Source: Bacillota bacterium (GTDB lineage: Bacteria; Bacillota; Clostridia; Christensenellales; Christensenellaceae). Taken from it: a DNA stretch of 64,000 bases. The DNA is taken from positions 1 to 64,000 of the forward strand of contig JAEWMJ010000048.1 of the NCBI GenBank assembly GCA_023393165.1. Reading direction: 5' to 3'. Below, one piece after another: positions 1 to 8,998 of this stretch (position 1 is the stretch's first letter; every line of letters starts with the position of its first letter). The position numbers were made by a program, and so were the translations under genes. The notes beneath the pieces are model-generated. The model was not told the DNA's origin. It made no database searches and worked only from the letters and a program-made list of their open reading frames with translations.

Positions 1-44
1 AGCATGTTGTATAACGATAGCTGCTTTTCTTTTTCTCGGAGCAT
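1..44 (-). CDS. Start of an unidentified gene, possibly a transposase (runs off left edge)
   Basis: On the minus strand an ATG at 44 follows AGAGGA at a good spacing, and a TATAAT -10 box lies at 80-85 (plus-strand attata). Only about 14 codons are visible, reading MLREKEKQLSLYNM. The QLSLYNM wording resembles the start of IS1182-type transposases as I remember them, but 14 residues cannot establish this. The gene continues beyond position 1. Confidence 0.3.
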   Translation of the reverse strand, partial: MLREKEKQLSLYNM

Positions 45-147
45 ATTTAAGTCCTCTTTTACTATGTTTCAATGCTTCTATTATACCATCCGTTTTTGTT
101 ATGTGGACTTTTTCAGTGGTTTCGGACCATTCCCTTGTCTACCCTGC

Positions 148-178
148 GTTCAAGACGCGCGCGCCCCAACAATCAAAC
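148..178. repeat. REP-like repeat, copy 1
   Basis: A short GC-rich stretch (AGACGCGC...GCGCCCC) followed by AACAATCAAAC. It resembles sequences at 21696-21727 and 42021-42055, which share the AGACGCG core and the CAATCAAAC or CATTCAAAC tail. It lies between the permease stop codon and the leftmost gene start. This looks like a dispersed intergenic repeat family. Confidence 0.5.
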
Positions 179-203
179 AGCTGAAGATGCTCTTTCCGCA
201 AGT

Positions 204-1187
204 CTATCTGAATACTTTCTCCCTCACATAAGCAATCAGCATAAACAAAAGGATGATCCCGTACCCGAGCCATTTGCCCGCGTCGCCCCAGCCAAACGCG
301 ACAAAGAGATTGGTCAGGGTTTGGAGCACCACGGCTCCGAGGATGACGCCGATATAATTGCCTTCTCCCCCATTTAAAGACATTCCGCCGATCACGACGG
401 CGGCAATACTGGGCATAACATACATGGATGCCATGTCCTTGAACGCCTGGCCCGAATTGCCTATCAGCAAAAGCCCCACAAGGCCCGCAATCGCGCCGCT
501 TGCAACAAACGCGACGGTCCGCACACGCCTGACGTTTACGCCGCTTAAGTAAGCCGCGACGGGATTCGCGCCTACTCCCAGCAGTTTCATCCCGATCTTT
601 GTCCGAAACATAATGAGCATCACAACGATCGCCGTTATGATCAAAACCCACACGATGTTGGGAAATATGCCCGTCATCTTGGCGGACAATTGCTGCAGCA
701 CCGGCGAAGGAGCTCCGGTTATGCTGGAGCCTGCCGCATATACGTTCACCACGCCCTGTACGATATTCGCCATGGCCATGGTGACCACCAGGGACGGAAG
801 CTTGACATACGCGGTCAAAAGTCCATTTCCAAAGCCAAAAAGGCATCCGATACCGATCGCGATCAAAACCGCGATCCACAGCATCTCATTCCTGCCGTCC
901 ATCACCGCCGCAGTCAGCACGGCCACCAGCGTTGCGACAAAACCGACGGAAAGGTCGATATCGCCTCCGCTGCAAATGACCAGCATCTGGCATAATCCGA
1001 ACAGGGCAATGAACGTTGCGAATTTGAATGTAAGCAATACCTGCTCCAGGGAAAGAAACGATCCTACCGCGATCTGGCCGACTATATATATCACAACGAT
1101 CAAAAGCGCGGCGACGATCATCTTCCTGTAATTCTGATAAAAACCCGCGATCGGATTTCTTTTGATTGCCATCATATTCTTTTCCAT
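204..1187 (-). CDS. Sugar ABC transporter permease (RbsC family)
   Basis: This 327-residue protein is hydrophobic throughout, with about eight to ten membrane segments. It carries the RbsC/AraH-type signature around CSGGDIDLSVGF (about residues 70-81) and the later IGGMSLNGGEG motif. It is the second permease of the transporter and starts 3 bp after the stop of the upstream permease, so the two are probably translationally coupled. Two different permeases beside one fused ATPase suggest a heterodimeric channel, as in YtfT/YjfF-type systems. The sugar is unknown, though the neighbouring isomerase, kinase and dehydrogenase suggest a monosaccharide or polyol. The family call is firm and the substrate is inference. 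Confidence 0.88.
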   Translation of the reverse strand: MEKNMMAIKRNPIAGFYQNYRKMIVAALLIVVIYIVGQIAVGSFLSLEQVLLTFKFATFIALFGLCQMLVICSGGDIDLSVGFVATLVAVLTAAVMDGRNEMLWIAVLIAIGIGCLFGFGNGLLTAYVKLPSLVVTMAMANIVQGVVNVYAAGSSITGAPSPVLQQLSAKMTGIFPNIVWVLIITAIVVMLIMFRTKIGMKLLGVGANPVAAYLSGVNVRRVRTVAFVASGAIAGLVGLLLIGNSGQAFKDMASMYVMPSIAAVVIGGMSLNGGEGNYIGVILGAVVLQTLTNLFVAFGWGDAGKWLGYGIILLFMLIAYVREKVFR

Positions 1188-1190
1188 GGT

Positions 1191-2219
1191 TCAGTTGCCC
1201 CCCTTCAGCACGGATCTTTCGTTGATTGTGGTATAAATCGCGGAGGATGCAATCGCTACAATAATGATCACGCCGCTGACCAGCGTCTGGTATGCGTCGG
1301 GCAGATCCGCAAAAAATATGATCTTATTGACAAGGCTCATAATAACGGCGCCTACAATAGCGAAAAACACGTTCCCTTTTCCGCCGCTTAAGGCAATCCC
1401 GCCCACTACCGCCGCCGCGACAGCCTGCAAGGTCAGCGGGTCGCCGATCCTTGCGCTTCCCGCCTGGTTCTGCGCGGCAAAAAACAGCGCGCACATGAAT
1501 AAAAAGAACGCGTTTAAAATGTACGCGAGCGTCTGGATCTTTGCGGTGTTGATGCCGCTCTGATAGGCGGTGATCCGGTTGGATCCCACCGCATACATGT
1601 ATCTGCCCGTTTTTGTCCTGCTGACGAGATACCAGACGACACAACCGGCGATCACCAGCAGAAGCGAGGTGGGCAGAACCGTTCCGAATGCCCGGAATCC
1701 TTCGGGCATTCCGTCCACCGCGTTAAAATCAAAAAAGGCGCGCATCCAGTTAACGCATTGGCCGCCCGGCGTAGGCGTAATGAACAGTGCGACGCCGTAC
1801 CAGATGTAGGAGGTGGCGAAGGTCGCTATGATGGGCGGCAGCTTGAGATAACCCACCGCAACGCCGTTTAAAAGACCGATGCCCAGCATCACGCCCGCGG
1901 TTATTATGAGCGCCCATACGCCGGATGCTGGATCGTCCTTTTTCATAACGCTTGTCAGTACGCAAAGCATCAGCGCCATAGAAGTGCCGCAGGAAAGGTC
2001 CAGTCCCCCGGCAATAAGAACGATCGCCTGTCCCATTGCCATCAGTATCAGCGGCGCAAAGGAATTCATGCTGTTTCTAAGAGAAGAAGGTTCAAAAAAA
2101 TTATTCTGTATGGCCGCAACAACCACGATCATCACAATGAATATGAGTATGGGTGCGGAATCAGGCCGGGTGAACCATTTTTTTATAGAATTGTTTTTTA
2201 TCCGAACGTTGGCATTCAT
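1191..2219 (-). CDS. Sugar ABC transporter permease (RbsC family)
   Basis: A 342-residue integral membrane protein, the first of two permeases in the operon. It shows the family motif IAGGLDLSCGTSMAL (about residues 68-82) and IALSGGKGN near residue 275. The N-terminal 25 residues are charged and probably cytoplasmic. Its ATG overlaps the TGA of the ATPase gene by one base, which indicates translational coupling. With the other permease it should form the membrane pore fed by the lipoprotein encoded at 3878-5071. The two permeases differ clearly in sequence, so they are old paralogues rather than a recent duplication. Confidence 0.88.
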   Translation of the reverse strand: MNANVRIKNNSIKKWFTRPDSAPILIFIVMIVVVAAIQNNFFEPSSLRNSMNSFAPLILMAMGQAIVLIAGGLDLSCGTSMALMLCVLTSVMKKDDPASGVWALIITAGVMLGIGLLNGVAVGYLKLPPIIATFATSYIWYGVALFITPTPGGQCVNWMRAFFDFNAVDGMPEGFRAFGTVLPTSLLLVIAGCVVWYLVSRTKTGRYMYAVGSNRITAYQSGINTAKIQTLAYILNAFFLFMCALFFAAQNQAGSARIGDPLTLQAVAAAVVGGIALSGGKGNVFFAIVGAVIMSLVNKIIFFADLPDAYQTLVSGVIIIVAIASSAIYTTINERSVLKGGN

Positions 2220-3733
2220 CAGGCGCCCTCCCCGTTTTGCGTATTTACCTGCATGGACATGGAGATGATGGACTCGTCGGTAATATTTTTCCCTTCGATT
2301 TCCCCTACGATTTTCCCTTCATACATAATGAGGACCCTGTCGCAGTAATTGATCAGTTCTTCGTTGTCGCTTGCATACAAAATCACGCTCATATTTTTTT
2401 CTTCCACCATTTTGGTAATGAACTGGTATAAATCCCGCTTCGCGCCGACGTCTACGCCCTTTGCCGGGTCGGCGAGCAGCAGGACATTCGTTTCGAATGT
2501 GAGCCATTTCCCCACAACGACTTTTTGCTGGTTTCCGCCGGACAGGGTGTCCACCGGTTTATCGATTCCGTCCGTTTTGATGGAAAGTTTTTCAACGATA
2601 TCCTCGCATTCCCTCCTGTATTTTTTTAAGGGCGTAAACAGCGGCTGTTTTTTAAAAGCCAGTTTTGGATATACGATATTGGTATATATGGAGTCCTTGA
2701 GCATCAATCCCTGCACCTGCCGGTCGCCGGGCACAAGGAACATGCCGTTCCGTACGGTGTGCACCGGTTTTGCAAGAGAGACTTTCTTCCCGTTTAAAGA
2801 TACGTCCGCTTTCGCTTCGCTGTAGTTTCCCGCAAGCGCCAGCATCAGTTCCGTCTGCCCCTGGCCCTGCAGGCCGCCCACGCCCAGGATCTCTCCCTTT
2901 TTCAGGCTGAACGATACGTCCCTTAAGTATTTGCCGTAATTGAGGTTCTTGACTTCCAGCATGGCATCGTCCGCTATCGTCCTGTATTTTTTTTCGTGAC
3001 GGTAGGTTTCCGTTTCCCCTGTGATCAGTTTAATGATTTCATCCGAATTTTTTCCGGTAGAGCTGAAATCCAGTTCCCCCACGTTTTTTCCGTTCCTGAA
3101 AATAACGACATCGTCGCAGATTTCGAGCACTTCCCATAATCTGTGCGATGTAAATATCATCGATACCCCTTTTTCCGCAAGGCCGCGCATATATTTGAAA
3201 AGAGCGTTCACCTGCATTTGCTCCAATGCCGCCGTAGGCTCATCCAGTATCAAAAGCTGCGGATTTTCCGAAATGGCCTTTGCGATTTCCACCAGTTGTT
3301 TTTCGCTTGGATCAAGCTGGCTTACCGGCCTTGATATGTCAAAACCGGGTAAAAATTTGTCTAAAATATTATGCGAAAGTTCTTTTGCGTCTTTATTGTC
3401 CAAAAAAAGCCTTTGCTTTTTTTCAAAACTCAGCACGATATTCTGCCAGACGGTTAAATGCGGGAGCAGGCTTAAATTTTGAAACGCCATAGAAATGCCC
3501 GCGCGCTTTGCGTCTATCGGGTTTCTAAAGCATACCTTTTCACCGTTATATGTAATCGTACCGCTGTCCGCCAGATATACCCCCGTAATGATCTTGGAGA
3601 TCGTACTCTTTCCGGATCCGTTGGCGCCCAGCAGGCCGGTGATCTTGCCCTTTTTGCAGGTGATGTTTCCGTTTGTCAGAGCCGCGACGCCTCCGAAATG
3701 TTTCTCTATGTTTTTTGCTTCCAATAAAATCAT
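2219..3733 (-). CDS. Sugar ABC transporter ATP-binding protein, two fused ATPase domains (RbsA/MglA type)
   Basis: This 504-residue protein powers monosaccharide uptake. The first ATPase domain has Walker A GANGSGKST (about residues 35-43), signature LDPSEKQLVEIAKA and Walker B LLILDEPTA. The second domain, after about residue 255, has signature LSGGNQQKVVVGKW and a degenerate Walker A region (GGLQGQGQTE), as is usual in this family. The length is typical. It is the second gene of a leftward operon, after the binding-protein gene and a stable hairpin. Family assignment is firm and the substrate is not known. Confidence 0.92.
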   Translation of the reverse strand: MILLEAKNIEKHFGGVAALTNGNITCKKGKITGLLGANGSGKSTISKIITGVYLADSGTITYNGEKVCFRNPIDAKRAGISMAFQNLSLLPHLTVWQNIVLSFEKKQRLFLDNKDAKELSHNILDKFLPGFDISRPVSQLDPSEKQLVEIAKAISENPQLLILDEPTAALEQMQVNALFKYMRGLAEKGVSMIFTSHRLWEVLEICDDVVIFRNGKNVGELDFSSTGKNSDEIIKLITGETETYRHEKKYRTIADDAMLEVKNLNYGKYLRDVSFSLKKGEILGVGGLQGQGQTELMLALAGNYSEAKADVSLNGKKVSLAKPVHTVRNGMFLVPGDRQVQGLMLKDSIYTNIVYPKLAFKKQPLFTPLKKYRRECEDIVEKLSIKTDGIDKPVDTLSGGNQQKVVVGKWLTFETNVLLLADPAKGVDVGAKRDLYQFITKMVEEKNMSVILYASDNEELINYCDRVLIMYEGKIVGEIEGKNITDESIISMSMQVNTQNGEGA

Positions 3734-3805
3734 GCAGCAATCACATCCTTCAGCATAAACTTATACCCCAAAAAGTCTTACGACTTTCCGGGGACCCATA
3801 ATTCA

Positions 3806-3841
3806 AGTTGCAGAAGCAGACATAAATCCGCTTCTGCAACT
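3806..3841 (-). promoter_or_regulatory. Intercistronic stem-loop between binding-protein and ATPase genes
   Basis: A perfect 12-bp inverted repeat (AGTTGCAGAAGC / GCTTCTGCAACT) with a 12-nt loop. No T-run follows it on the minus strand. Such hairpins commonly stabilise the upstream binding-protein message so that this protein is made in excess over the membrane subunits. That role is inferred. Confidence 0.55.
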
Positions 3842-3877
3842 GATTTGTTGGTATTTTCTCTTCAATATATGTGTAGA

Positions 3878-5071
3878 TTATTGGAATAATGCGTCGGCGT
3901 CGGCCTGGCTGATCACCTCGGAGAGGAGGAAATCATCCTTCTGGTCTTTTACAAGGTTCCATGCTTCGTCAAAGTTTTCGTCCGTGAAGAAAGAACTTAC
4001 CGTATAGTAATAGACGCAGTCCTTTAAAACGCCGTCTTTGAAATCCTTGCCCTGAGCCAGGTTGACAGCGAGGCGGAACGCGGTCCCGCCGATCCCCGGA
4101 GGATTGGGCTGCGCGCAGGCCTTGAAATCGGCTTTCTCTTCACGCAGTTTGTTCCATTCCTTGAAGAACGCGGTGCCCGGATCACCGAACATGACCTTGG
4201 GCAGTTTCCCCGCATCCTGGAACGCGGACAGGCAGCCGAACGCCATACCGTCCTGGGTCACAACGCCGTCGATCTGCTGTCCGGCCGCAAGCATCTGTGC
4301 GGCGACCTGTTTGGCTTTTGTCTGGTCCCATCCGCCGGACTGCGTCTGCAGTATTTTGATGTCCGGATATTTGGCCAGTACATCCGCAACCGCCTGCTCG
4401 CGGGCTACGTTTGCGGGGTGTCCGTCCAGACCGGAAACATCGATCAGATTGCCTTTTTGCAGCGTGGAGCATATGAATTCCATATTTTTGGTCATCCACG
4501 CGTAGTGGTCAAGAGTTACCTGCAGCGTTCCGGGAGCTTCCGCAGAAGCGTCGAATACCACAACCAGTTTGCCGGCTTTCTGGGCTTCCGCGATGGGTTC
4601 GGTCAGCGCCGTGTTGTCGTTCGGGTTCACCAGAATCACATTGACATCCGGATCGTCTATGAAGTTGCGGATGATCTGCGCCTGTTCGTTGGCGTCGCCG
4701 TTTGTCGTGTTGTTTTTGATCTCATAATCCTTGATGATCCCCGCAGCTTTGTATTCGTCGCCTACGGTTTTCAGATCGTTGATCATGATATCACGCCAGG
4801 ATGTACCGGATGATCCGCTGGAAATCCCGACAACAATATCGCCTTCCGGCACTATTTTAGTCAAGCCTGTTCCCGATGCGGCAGCTTCGGATGAAGCAGG
4901 CGCTGCGGACGATGCGGCAGCCTCGGATGAAGCGGGCGCTGCGGACGACGCGGGAGCAGCCGAACTTGCGGGTGCAGCGGATGACGCTTCCGGTTGGTTA
5001 GTCGAGGCGCACCCTACCACCAAAGCCGCAATAAGGGCTATGCATAGGACCACCATAAATAGCTTTTTCAT
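3878..5071 (-). CDS. Sugar ABC transporter substrate-binding lipoprotein (periplasmic binding protein type 1)
   Basis: A 397-residue secreted lipoprotein. The N-terminus has a lysine pair, a hydrophobic core and a lipobox ending at Cys21 (VVGCAST). Residues 27-70 are a low-complexity Ala/Ser/Pro/Glu linker with a repeated ASSAAP pattern, followed by a binding domain that begins at about IVVGISSG. Motifs such as NPNDNTALTEPI and VVTQDGMAFG fit the ribose-binding-protein-like clan. It is first in the transporter operon, behind a promoter carrying a 9-bp repeat array. A hairpin and about 145 bp separate it from the ATPase gene. The ligand is unknown. Confidence 0.88.
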   Translation of the reverse strand: MKKLFMVVLCIALIAALVVGCASTNQPEASSAAPASSAAPASSAAPASSEAAASSAAPASSEAAASGTGLTKIVPEGDIVVGISSGSSGTSWRDIMINDLKTVGDEYKAAGIIKDYEIKNNTTNGDANEQAQIIRNFIDDPDVNVILVNPNDNTALTEPIAEAQKAGKLVVVFDASAEAPGTLQVTLDHYAWMTKNMEFICSTLQKGNLIDVSGLDGHPANVAREQAVADVLAKYPDIKILQTQSGGWDQTKAKQVAAQMLAAGQQIDGVVTQDGMAFGCLSAFQDAGKLPKVMFGDPGTAFFKEWNKLREEKADFKACAQPNPPGIGGTAFRLAVNLAQGKDFKDGVLKDCVYYYTVSSFFTDENFDEAWNLVKDQKDDFLLSEVISQADADALFQ

Positions 5072-5342
5072 TTCGTTTCCTCCTTATTTTTATATAGGAT
5101 TATTGCACTTGAAATAAGTACAATAAAAGCATACTCAATTCTGCTTTTGCATAAAAATTGAACGTTATTACCATATATCATTAAGAAATAAAAAATGAAA
5201 TCTATGCCTTCCCGATGCTACGCAAGATTGGATATGCCGCTGCAATGATGGTTTAAAAACGTTCTCCCCCAAGAACATTTGCGATACGGGTTTTAAAACC
5301 CCGTTTGATTTTCCTGTAAAAACCGTTTGAATAGTTTTCGTT

Positions 5343-5405
5343 GATTCGTATTCTTTGTATAATTTGTATGTTTTGTTTGTTTTGTATAATTTGTATTGTT
5401 TGTAT
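5343..5405. repeat. Tandem 9-bp repeat array, seven units, downstream of the transporter promoter
   Basis: Seven consecutive 9-bp units in exact register, on the plus strand gattcgtat, tctttgtat, aatttgtat, gttttgttt, gttttgtat, aatttgtat and tgtttgtat. The consensus is roughly NNTTTGTAT. On the minus strand the array starts 1 bp after the -10 box at 5407-5412, so it covers the likely transcription start and early leader. It is read here as a multi-site operator. No protein can be named as its binder. Confidence 0.7.
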
Positions 5406-5406
5406 T

Positions 5407-5435
5407 ATTATATCATTCTGTTTTTTCAATTGCAA
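5407..5435 (-). promoter_or_regulatory. Sigma-A-like promoter for the sugar transporter operon
   Basis: Read on the minus strand: -35 TTGCAA (5430-5435), exactly 17 bp, -10 TATAAT (5407-5412). The 9-bp repeat array begins immediately downstream. It points at the binding-protein gene, whose start codon is about 335 bp away, leaving a long leader. Confidence 0.7.
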
Positions 5436-5545
5436 TATATAAATCGAAATTTTTTTTAAAATAATTGTCGGTTTAAGAATTATCGTATTTTATGCGGAAT
5501 TTTAGGAAATTATTGAGCTTTTTCCAAAGATTTTATAAAAAAGGC

Positions 5546-5574
5546 TTGCAATCGGAGCTTTTTTTTATTATCAT
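5546..5574 (+). promoter_or_regulatory. Sigma-A-like promoter for the isomerase-kinase-dehydrogenase operon
   Basis: -35 TTGCAA (5546-5551), 17-bp spacer, -10 TATCAT (5569-5574). Its -10 runs into three 9-bp repeat units. The layout is the same as at the divergent transporter promoter and the two promoters at 13.8-14.0 kb. Confidence 0.65.
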
Positions 5575-5598
5575 ACAAATGATACAAATAATACATTT
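5572..5598. repeat. Tandem 9-bp repeat array, three units
   Basis: Units catacaaat, gatacaaat and aatacattt, in register. These are the reverse complement of the TTTGTAT pattern at 5343-5405. The array overlaps and follows the -10 box of the rightward promoter. The rest of the 5072-5762 gap is AT-rich, with a looser run of ATGTAC-like sequences near 5655-5690 and no gene. Confidence 0.6.
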
Positions 5599-5762
5599 TC
5601 TTTTATTATGAACCGCTCCTTGGTGACTGCATATACAAATGTTTTTTAATTGATGTACCATTATGTACTATTTTATGTATATCGTATCATAAAAGACATG
5701 TGATTTCCAATTGCCGCGCATAAATTAACAAAGTTTTAAAAAATAAATAAGGAGGTATAAAG

Positions 5763-6683
5763 ATGAAACTCGGATTTGTAAGCGCTATATTGCCTGAATT
5801 CACATTTGAGCAGCTGATCGGATACGCAGGGCGGATAAAAATGGATTGCGTGGAAGTCGCCTGCTGGCCTGTGGGCCGTGCGGAACGGCGCTATGCCGGC
5901 GTGACCCATATCGACGCCGCAACCCTTGACAAGGCAAAAGCGGAAGAGATCGAAAGCTGCCTGAATGAGAATAATGTGATTATCTCCGCCATCGGGTATT
6001 ATCCTAACCCGCTTGATCCACAGAAAGAGCAGCGCGAAATATTTTTGGAGCATTTAAGAAAATGCATCAGGGCGGCCGCCTTATTGGGGGTTAACCAGAT
6101 GAACACCTTTATCGGCAGGAATCCGGCCGCCTCCCTGTCCGAAAACATGGAGGAATTCAAAAAGGTTTGGCCGGACATCGTAAAATTTGCGGAAGATTCG
6201 GGCGTAAAAATAGGCATTGAGAATTGCCCGATGTTTTTCACGATGGACGAATGGCCGGGCGGGAAGAACCTCGCGACTACGCCGGCAATCTGGGAAGAGA
6301 TGTTCTCAGCCATCGACAGCGAATGTTTCGGCCTCAATTACGATCCCTCTCATCTGGTCTGGCAACAGATGGATTATATCCGGCCCATATACGATTTTAA
6401 GGATAAGATATTCCACTTCCACATCAAGGACGTTGTTTTTTACAGGGATAAATACGAAAAATGCGGTCCGTACGCCCCTCCCCTCGCATTCCACGCTCCG
6501 AAGCTGCCCGGCCTCGGCGATATCGACTGGGGACGGACGATCTCCGCGCTGTACGACATCCGGTATGACAAATGCGCGGTCATAGAGATTGAAGACAGGG
6601 CCTTTGAGGATAGCCTGGAGCAAAAGCTCAAATCCATCGAGCTCTCCCAAAAGTATATGCAAAATTTCATCTGCCAGGGGTAA
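5763..6683 (+). CDS. Sugar phosphate isomerase/epimerase-like TIM-barrel protein
   Basis: A 306-residue protein of the xylose-isomerase-like TIM-barrel (AP endonuclease 2) superfamily, whose members interconvert sugars or polyol derivatives with a divalent metal. Candidate metal or substrate residues sit in IGIENCPMF (Glu near residue 159), DPSHL near 197, HFHIKD near 220 and VIEIEDR near 279. The start has GGAGG seven bases upstream. The kinase gene begins 3 bp after its stop, so the two are co-transcribed. The operon logic suggests conversion of an imported sugar before phosphorylation and oxidation. Substrate and exact reaction are unknown. Confidence 0.8.
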   Translation: MKLGFVSAILPEFTFEQLIGYAGRIKMDCVEVACWPVGRAERRYAGVTHIDAATLDKAKAEEIESCLNENNVIISAIGYYPNPLDPQKEQREIFLEHLRKCIRAAALLGVNQMNTFIGRNPAASLSENMEEFKKVWPDIVKFAEDSGVKIGIENCPMFFTMDEWPGGKNLATTPAIWEEMFSAIDSECFGLNYDPSHLVWQQMDYIRPIYDFKDKIFHFHIKDVVFYRDKYEKCGPYAPPLAFHAPKLPGLGDIDWGRTISALYDIRYDKCAVIEIEDRAFEDSLEQKLKSIELSQKYMQNFICQG

Positions 6684-6686
6684 GTT

Positions 6687-7805
6687 ATGGACGCAAAAGA
6701 AAAACTAGCGGAAAAAATGCTCGCGGGTCTGAAAGAAGCGCCGGCTTTGATCGGCCTGGACGGATTTGTGGACCAAATCGTGGGCGTGGTTGACAAACGC
6801 ACGGACGCGGAACATTATACCCGCATTAAAACCATGAGCGAATACAGCAAACGCATTGCGGGCGGCTCGGGCCTAAGCTGCAACATAGAGATCGTACCCA
6901 TAAAGCAGAAGCTGGGCGGCAACGGACCGATATTCGCCAACGCCCTTAAAAAACAGAATATGAAGGTCACCTATATCGGCAGCGTGGGCGCCACAGCCGT
7001 TCATCCGATATTTGCGGAACTCTCGGACGGCTCCCGCATGATCGGGCTGGAAGAACCCGGCCAGACAAGCGCCTATGAATTCACCGACGGTAAGATCATC
7101 GTCTCCATGGTCCAGCATTTTAAAAACATTACCTGGGAAAAGATCACCCAAACAATCGGCATGGACGAATTCGTCCGTATATTTGAAGCCTCTTCCCTGA
7201 TCGGCTTTGAAAACTGGACGATGATTCCGAACATGAGCGAAGTCTGGCTGAATGTTATCGAGCGCGTATTGCCTGCCCTTACGGTTCCGCCGCGGGAAAA
7301 AACGGTATTTTTTGACCTGGCAGATCCTGAAAAGCGCGACGGACCGGACATCAGGAAGGCTCTTGATCTGATCGGCCGGTTTACCGGGGCCGGGTTTCAG
7401 ACGATCCTTGGCCTGAATAAAAAAGAAGCGTGCGAGATTTATGAACTGTACTGCGGCGGGATCGGGGATTACCGTTCCGTCCCGCTGAAGCAATTGACGC
7501 TTGATTTGAAAGAGGCTCTTAATATCAAGTGCCTTGTCATTCATCCGGTGGACGCCGCGTCCTGCGCGCTTGACGGCGGGTACTGCTGCGTTGCGGGCCC
7601 CTACTGCGCCGATCCCGTTCTGACTACGGGCGCGGGGGACAATTTCAACGCCGGTTTTGTGACCGGATGGATAAACGGATTTGACGCGGAAGAATGCCTC
7701 CTGTGCGGAGCCGCCGCGTCCGGCTTCTACGTCCGCCGCGGCAGAAGCCCGGAAACAGCCGAACTGGCGCAATTTTTACTGGACTGGAAAAAAGAAAGGA
7801 TATGA
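6687..7805 (+). CDS. PfkB-family carbohydrate kinase
   Basis: A 372-residue ribokinase-like kinase. The diagnostic C-terminal signature TTGAGDNFNAGF (about residues 314-325) contains the catalytic-base Asp and anion hole. An N-terminal GLDGFVDQIV and the central LGGNGPIFANAL match the substrate-binding part of the fold. It is somewhat longer than classic ribokinases (about 310 residues), and the N-terminal 20 residues are an extra helix. It lies between the isomerase and dehydrogenase genes with 3-4 bp gaps. It probably phosphorylates the monosaccharide brought in by the adjacent transporter. The product could feed the nearby DeoC-type aldolases, which is inference. Confidence 0.85.
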   Translation: MDAKEKLAEKMLAGLKEAPALIGLDGFVDQIVGVVDKRTDAEHYTRIKTMSEYSKRIAGGSGLSCNIEIVPIKQKLGGNGPIFANALKKQNMKVTYIGSVGATAVHPIFAELSDGSRMIGLEEPGQTSAYEFTDGKIIVSMVQHFKNITWEKITQTIGMDEFVRIFEASSLIGFENWTMIPNMSEVWLNVIERVLPALTVPPREKTVFFDLADPEKRDGPDIRKALDLIGRFTGAGFQTILGLNKKEACEIYELYCGGIGDYRSVPLKQLTLDLKEALNIKCLVIHPVDAASCALDGGYCCVAGPYCADPVLTTGAGDNFNAGFVTGWINGFDAEECLLCGAAASGFYVRRGRSPETAELAQFLLDWKKERI

Positions 7806-7809
7806 TTTT

Positions 7810-8967
7810 ATGAACAAGATTAAAGTCGGTATTATCGGAACAGGATTTATCGGGCCGGCGCACGTGGAAGCAATGCGACGGCTGGGCTACGTAGACGTCA
7901 TAGCCCTTTCGGACTTGGGCGACGCCGCCGCGCGGGCCAAAGCGGACACGCTCAACATTGCGGAGAGCTTCGGCGATTACCATGACATGCTGAAACTGCC
8001 CGAAATCGAAGCCGTTCATATCTGCGCTCCCAACCGTTTTCATTTTGAGATGGCAAAGGACGCTTTGAATGCGGGCAAACACGTTCTCTGCGAAAAGCCC
8101 CTTACCATGAAAAGCAGCGAGGCAAAAGAACTGACGGAGCTTGCCCGGGCAAAAAAAAGGGCAAACGCCGTCCATTTTAACGTCCGCTTCTATCCTATTA
8201 TCCACCAGGCGCGCGCGATGATCAAAAACGGCGAGCTTGGCGAGATATTCGCCGTAAACGGTTCGTATCAGCAGGACTGGCTTTTCAAGGAGACCGATTA
8301 CAGCTGGAGGCTGGAACCCGAGTTCAGCGGAGAATCCCGCGCGATCGCGGATATTGGTTCGCACTGGATGGACGCCGCTGAATTTATGACGGGGATCAGG
8401 ATCTCGAGCGTTTGCGCCGATTTCGCCACATTTTATCCGGTGCGCAAAAAGCCCCTCAAACCTGTTGAAACTTATACGGGCAAGATGCTCTCCCCATCCG
8501 ACTACAAGGACGTTCCGATCAACACGGAAGATTACGCCTCCGTACTCCTGCATTTCAATAGCGGAGCGCACGGCTCCCTCACCGTCAACCAGGTTGCCGC
8601 CGGGCGCAAAAACAGGATCTGGTTTGAGATCTACGGAAGCAAAAAAGCCGTTGCGATCGATACCGAAAGGCCTAATGAAATGTGGATAGGCAACCGTGAC
8701 GAGCCCAACGGGCTGCTGCTGCGTGACCCGTCCCTTTTTGACGCTTCCGCGGCAAGTATCGTATCCTATCCCGGCGGCCACAACGAAGGCTTTCCGGATA
8801 CCATCAAGCAGCTGGTGTCCAAATTCTACTCATTCATTCGGGACAGCGGATATCGGAACAGCTCGATAAAACCGGATTTTCCGACTTTTGAGGACGGTCT
8901 CCGGGAACTTGAATTGTGCGAGGGCATCGTATCCTCCGCCCGCGGTGAGAAATGGGTAAGCCTGTAA
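7810..8967 (+). CDS. Gfo/Idh/MocA-family oxidoreductase
   Basis: A 385-residue NAD(P)-dependent dehydrogenase. The start used is the ATG at 7810, preceded by AAAGGA and giving MNKIKVGIIGTGFIGPAH. The open frame extends upstream into the kinase gene but has no reason to start there. The Rossmann motif GIIGTGFIG is at residues 7-15 and the family motif CEKPLTM is near residue 96, where the Lys takes part in catalysis. A second domain follows with the expected DIGSHWMDAAEF near residue 180. The family acts on sugars, inositols and related polyols. It is the last gene of the rightward operon and ends just before a strong bidirectional terminator. Confidence 0.88.
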   Translation: MNKIKVGIIGTGFIGPAHVEAMRRLGYVDVIALSDLGDAAARAKADTLNIAESFGDYHDMLKLPEIEAVHICAPNRFHFEMAKDALNAGKHVLCEKPLTMKSSEAKELTELARAKKRANAVHFNVRFYPIIHQARAMIKNGELGEIFAVNGSYQQDWLFKETDYSWRLEPEFSGESRAIADIGSHWMDAAEFMTGIRISSVCADFATFYPVRKKPLKPVETYTGKMLSPSDYKDVPINTEDYASVLLHFNSGAHGSLTVNQVAAGRKNRIWFEIYGSKKAVAIDTERPNEMWIGNRDEPNGLLLRDPSLFDASAASIVSYPGGHNEGFPDTIKQLVSKFYSFIRDSGYRNSSIKPDFPTFEDGLRELELCEGIVSSARGEKWVSL

Positions 8968-8998
8968 ACCCCTGAAAAACTCATCAATCGTATAAAAA

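Noticed and set aside
5343..5405. Tandem repeats considered as a CRISPR array or plasmid-type iterons
   Set aside because: Units are 9 bp without spacers, and no cas or replication initiator gene is near. The position at promoters argues for an operator.
5253..5435. 60-residue ORF on the minus strand rich in Ile/Gln
   Set aside because: It is an artefact of translating the 9-bp repeat array, whose period gives a three-residue peptide repeat, and it overlaps the transporter promoter.
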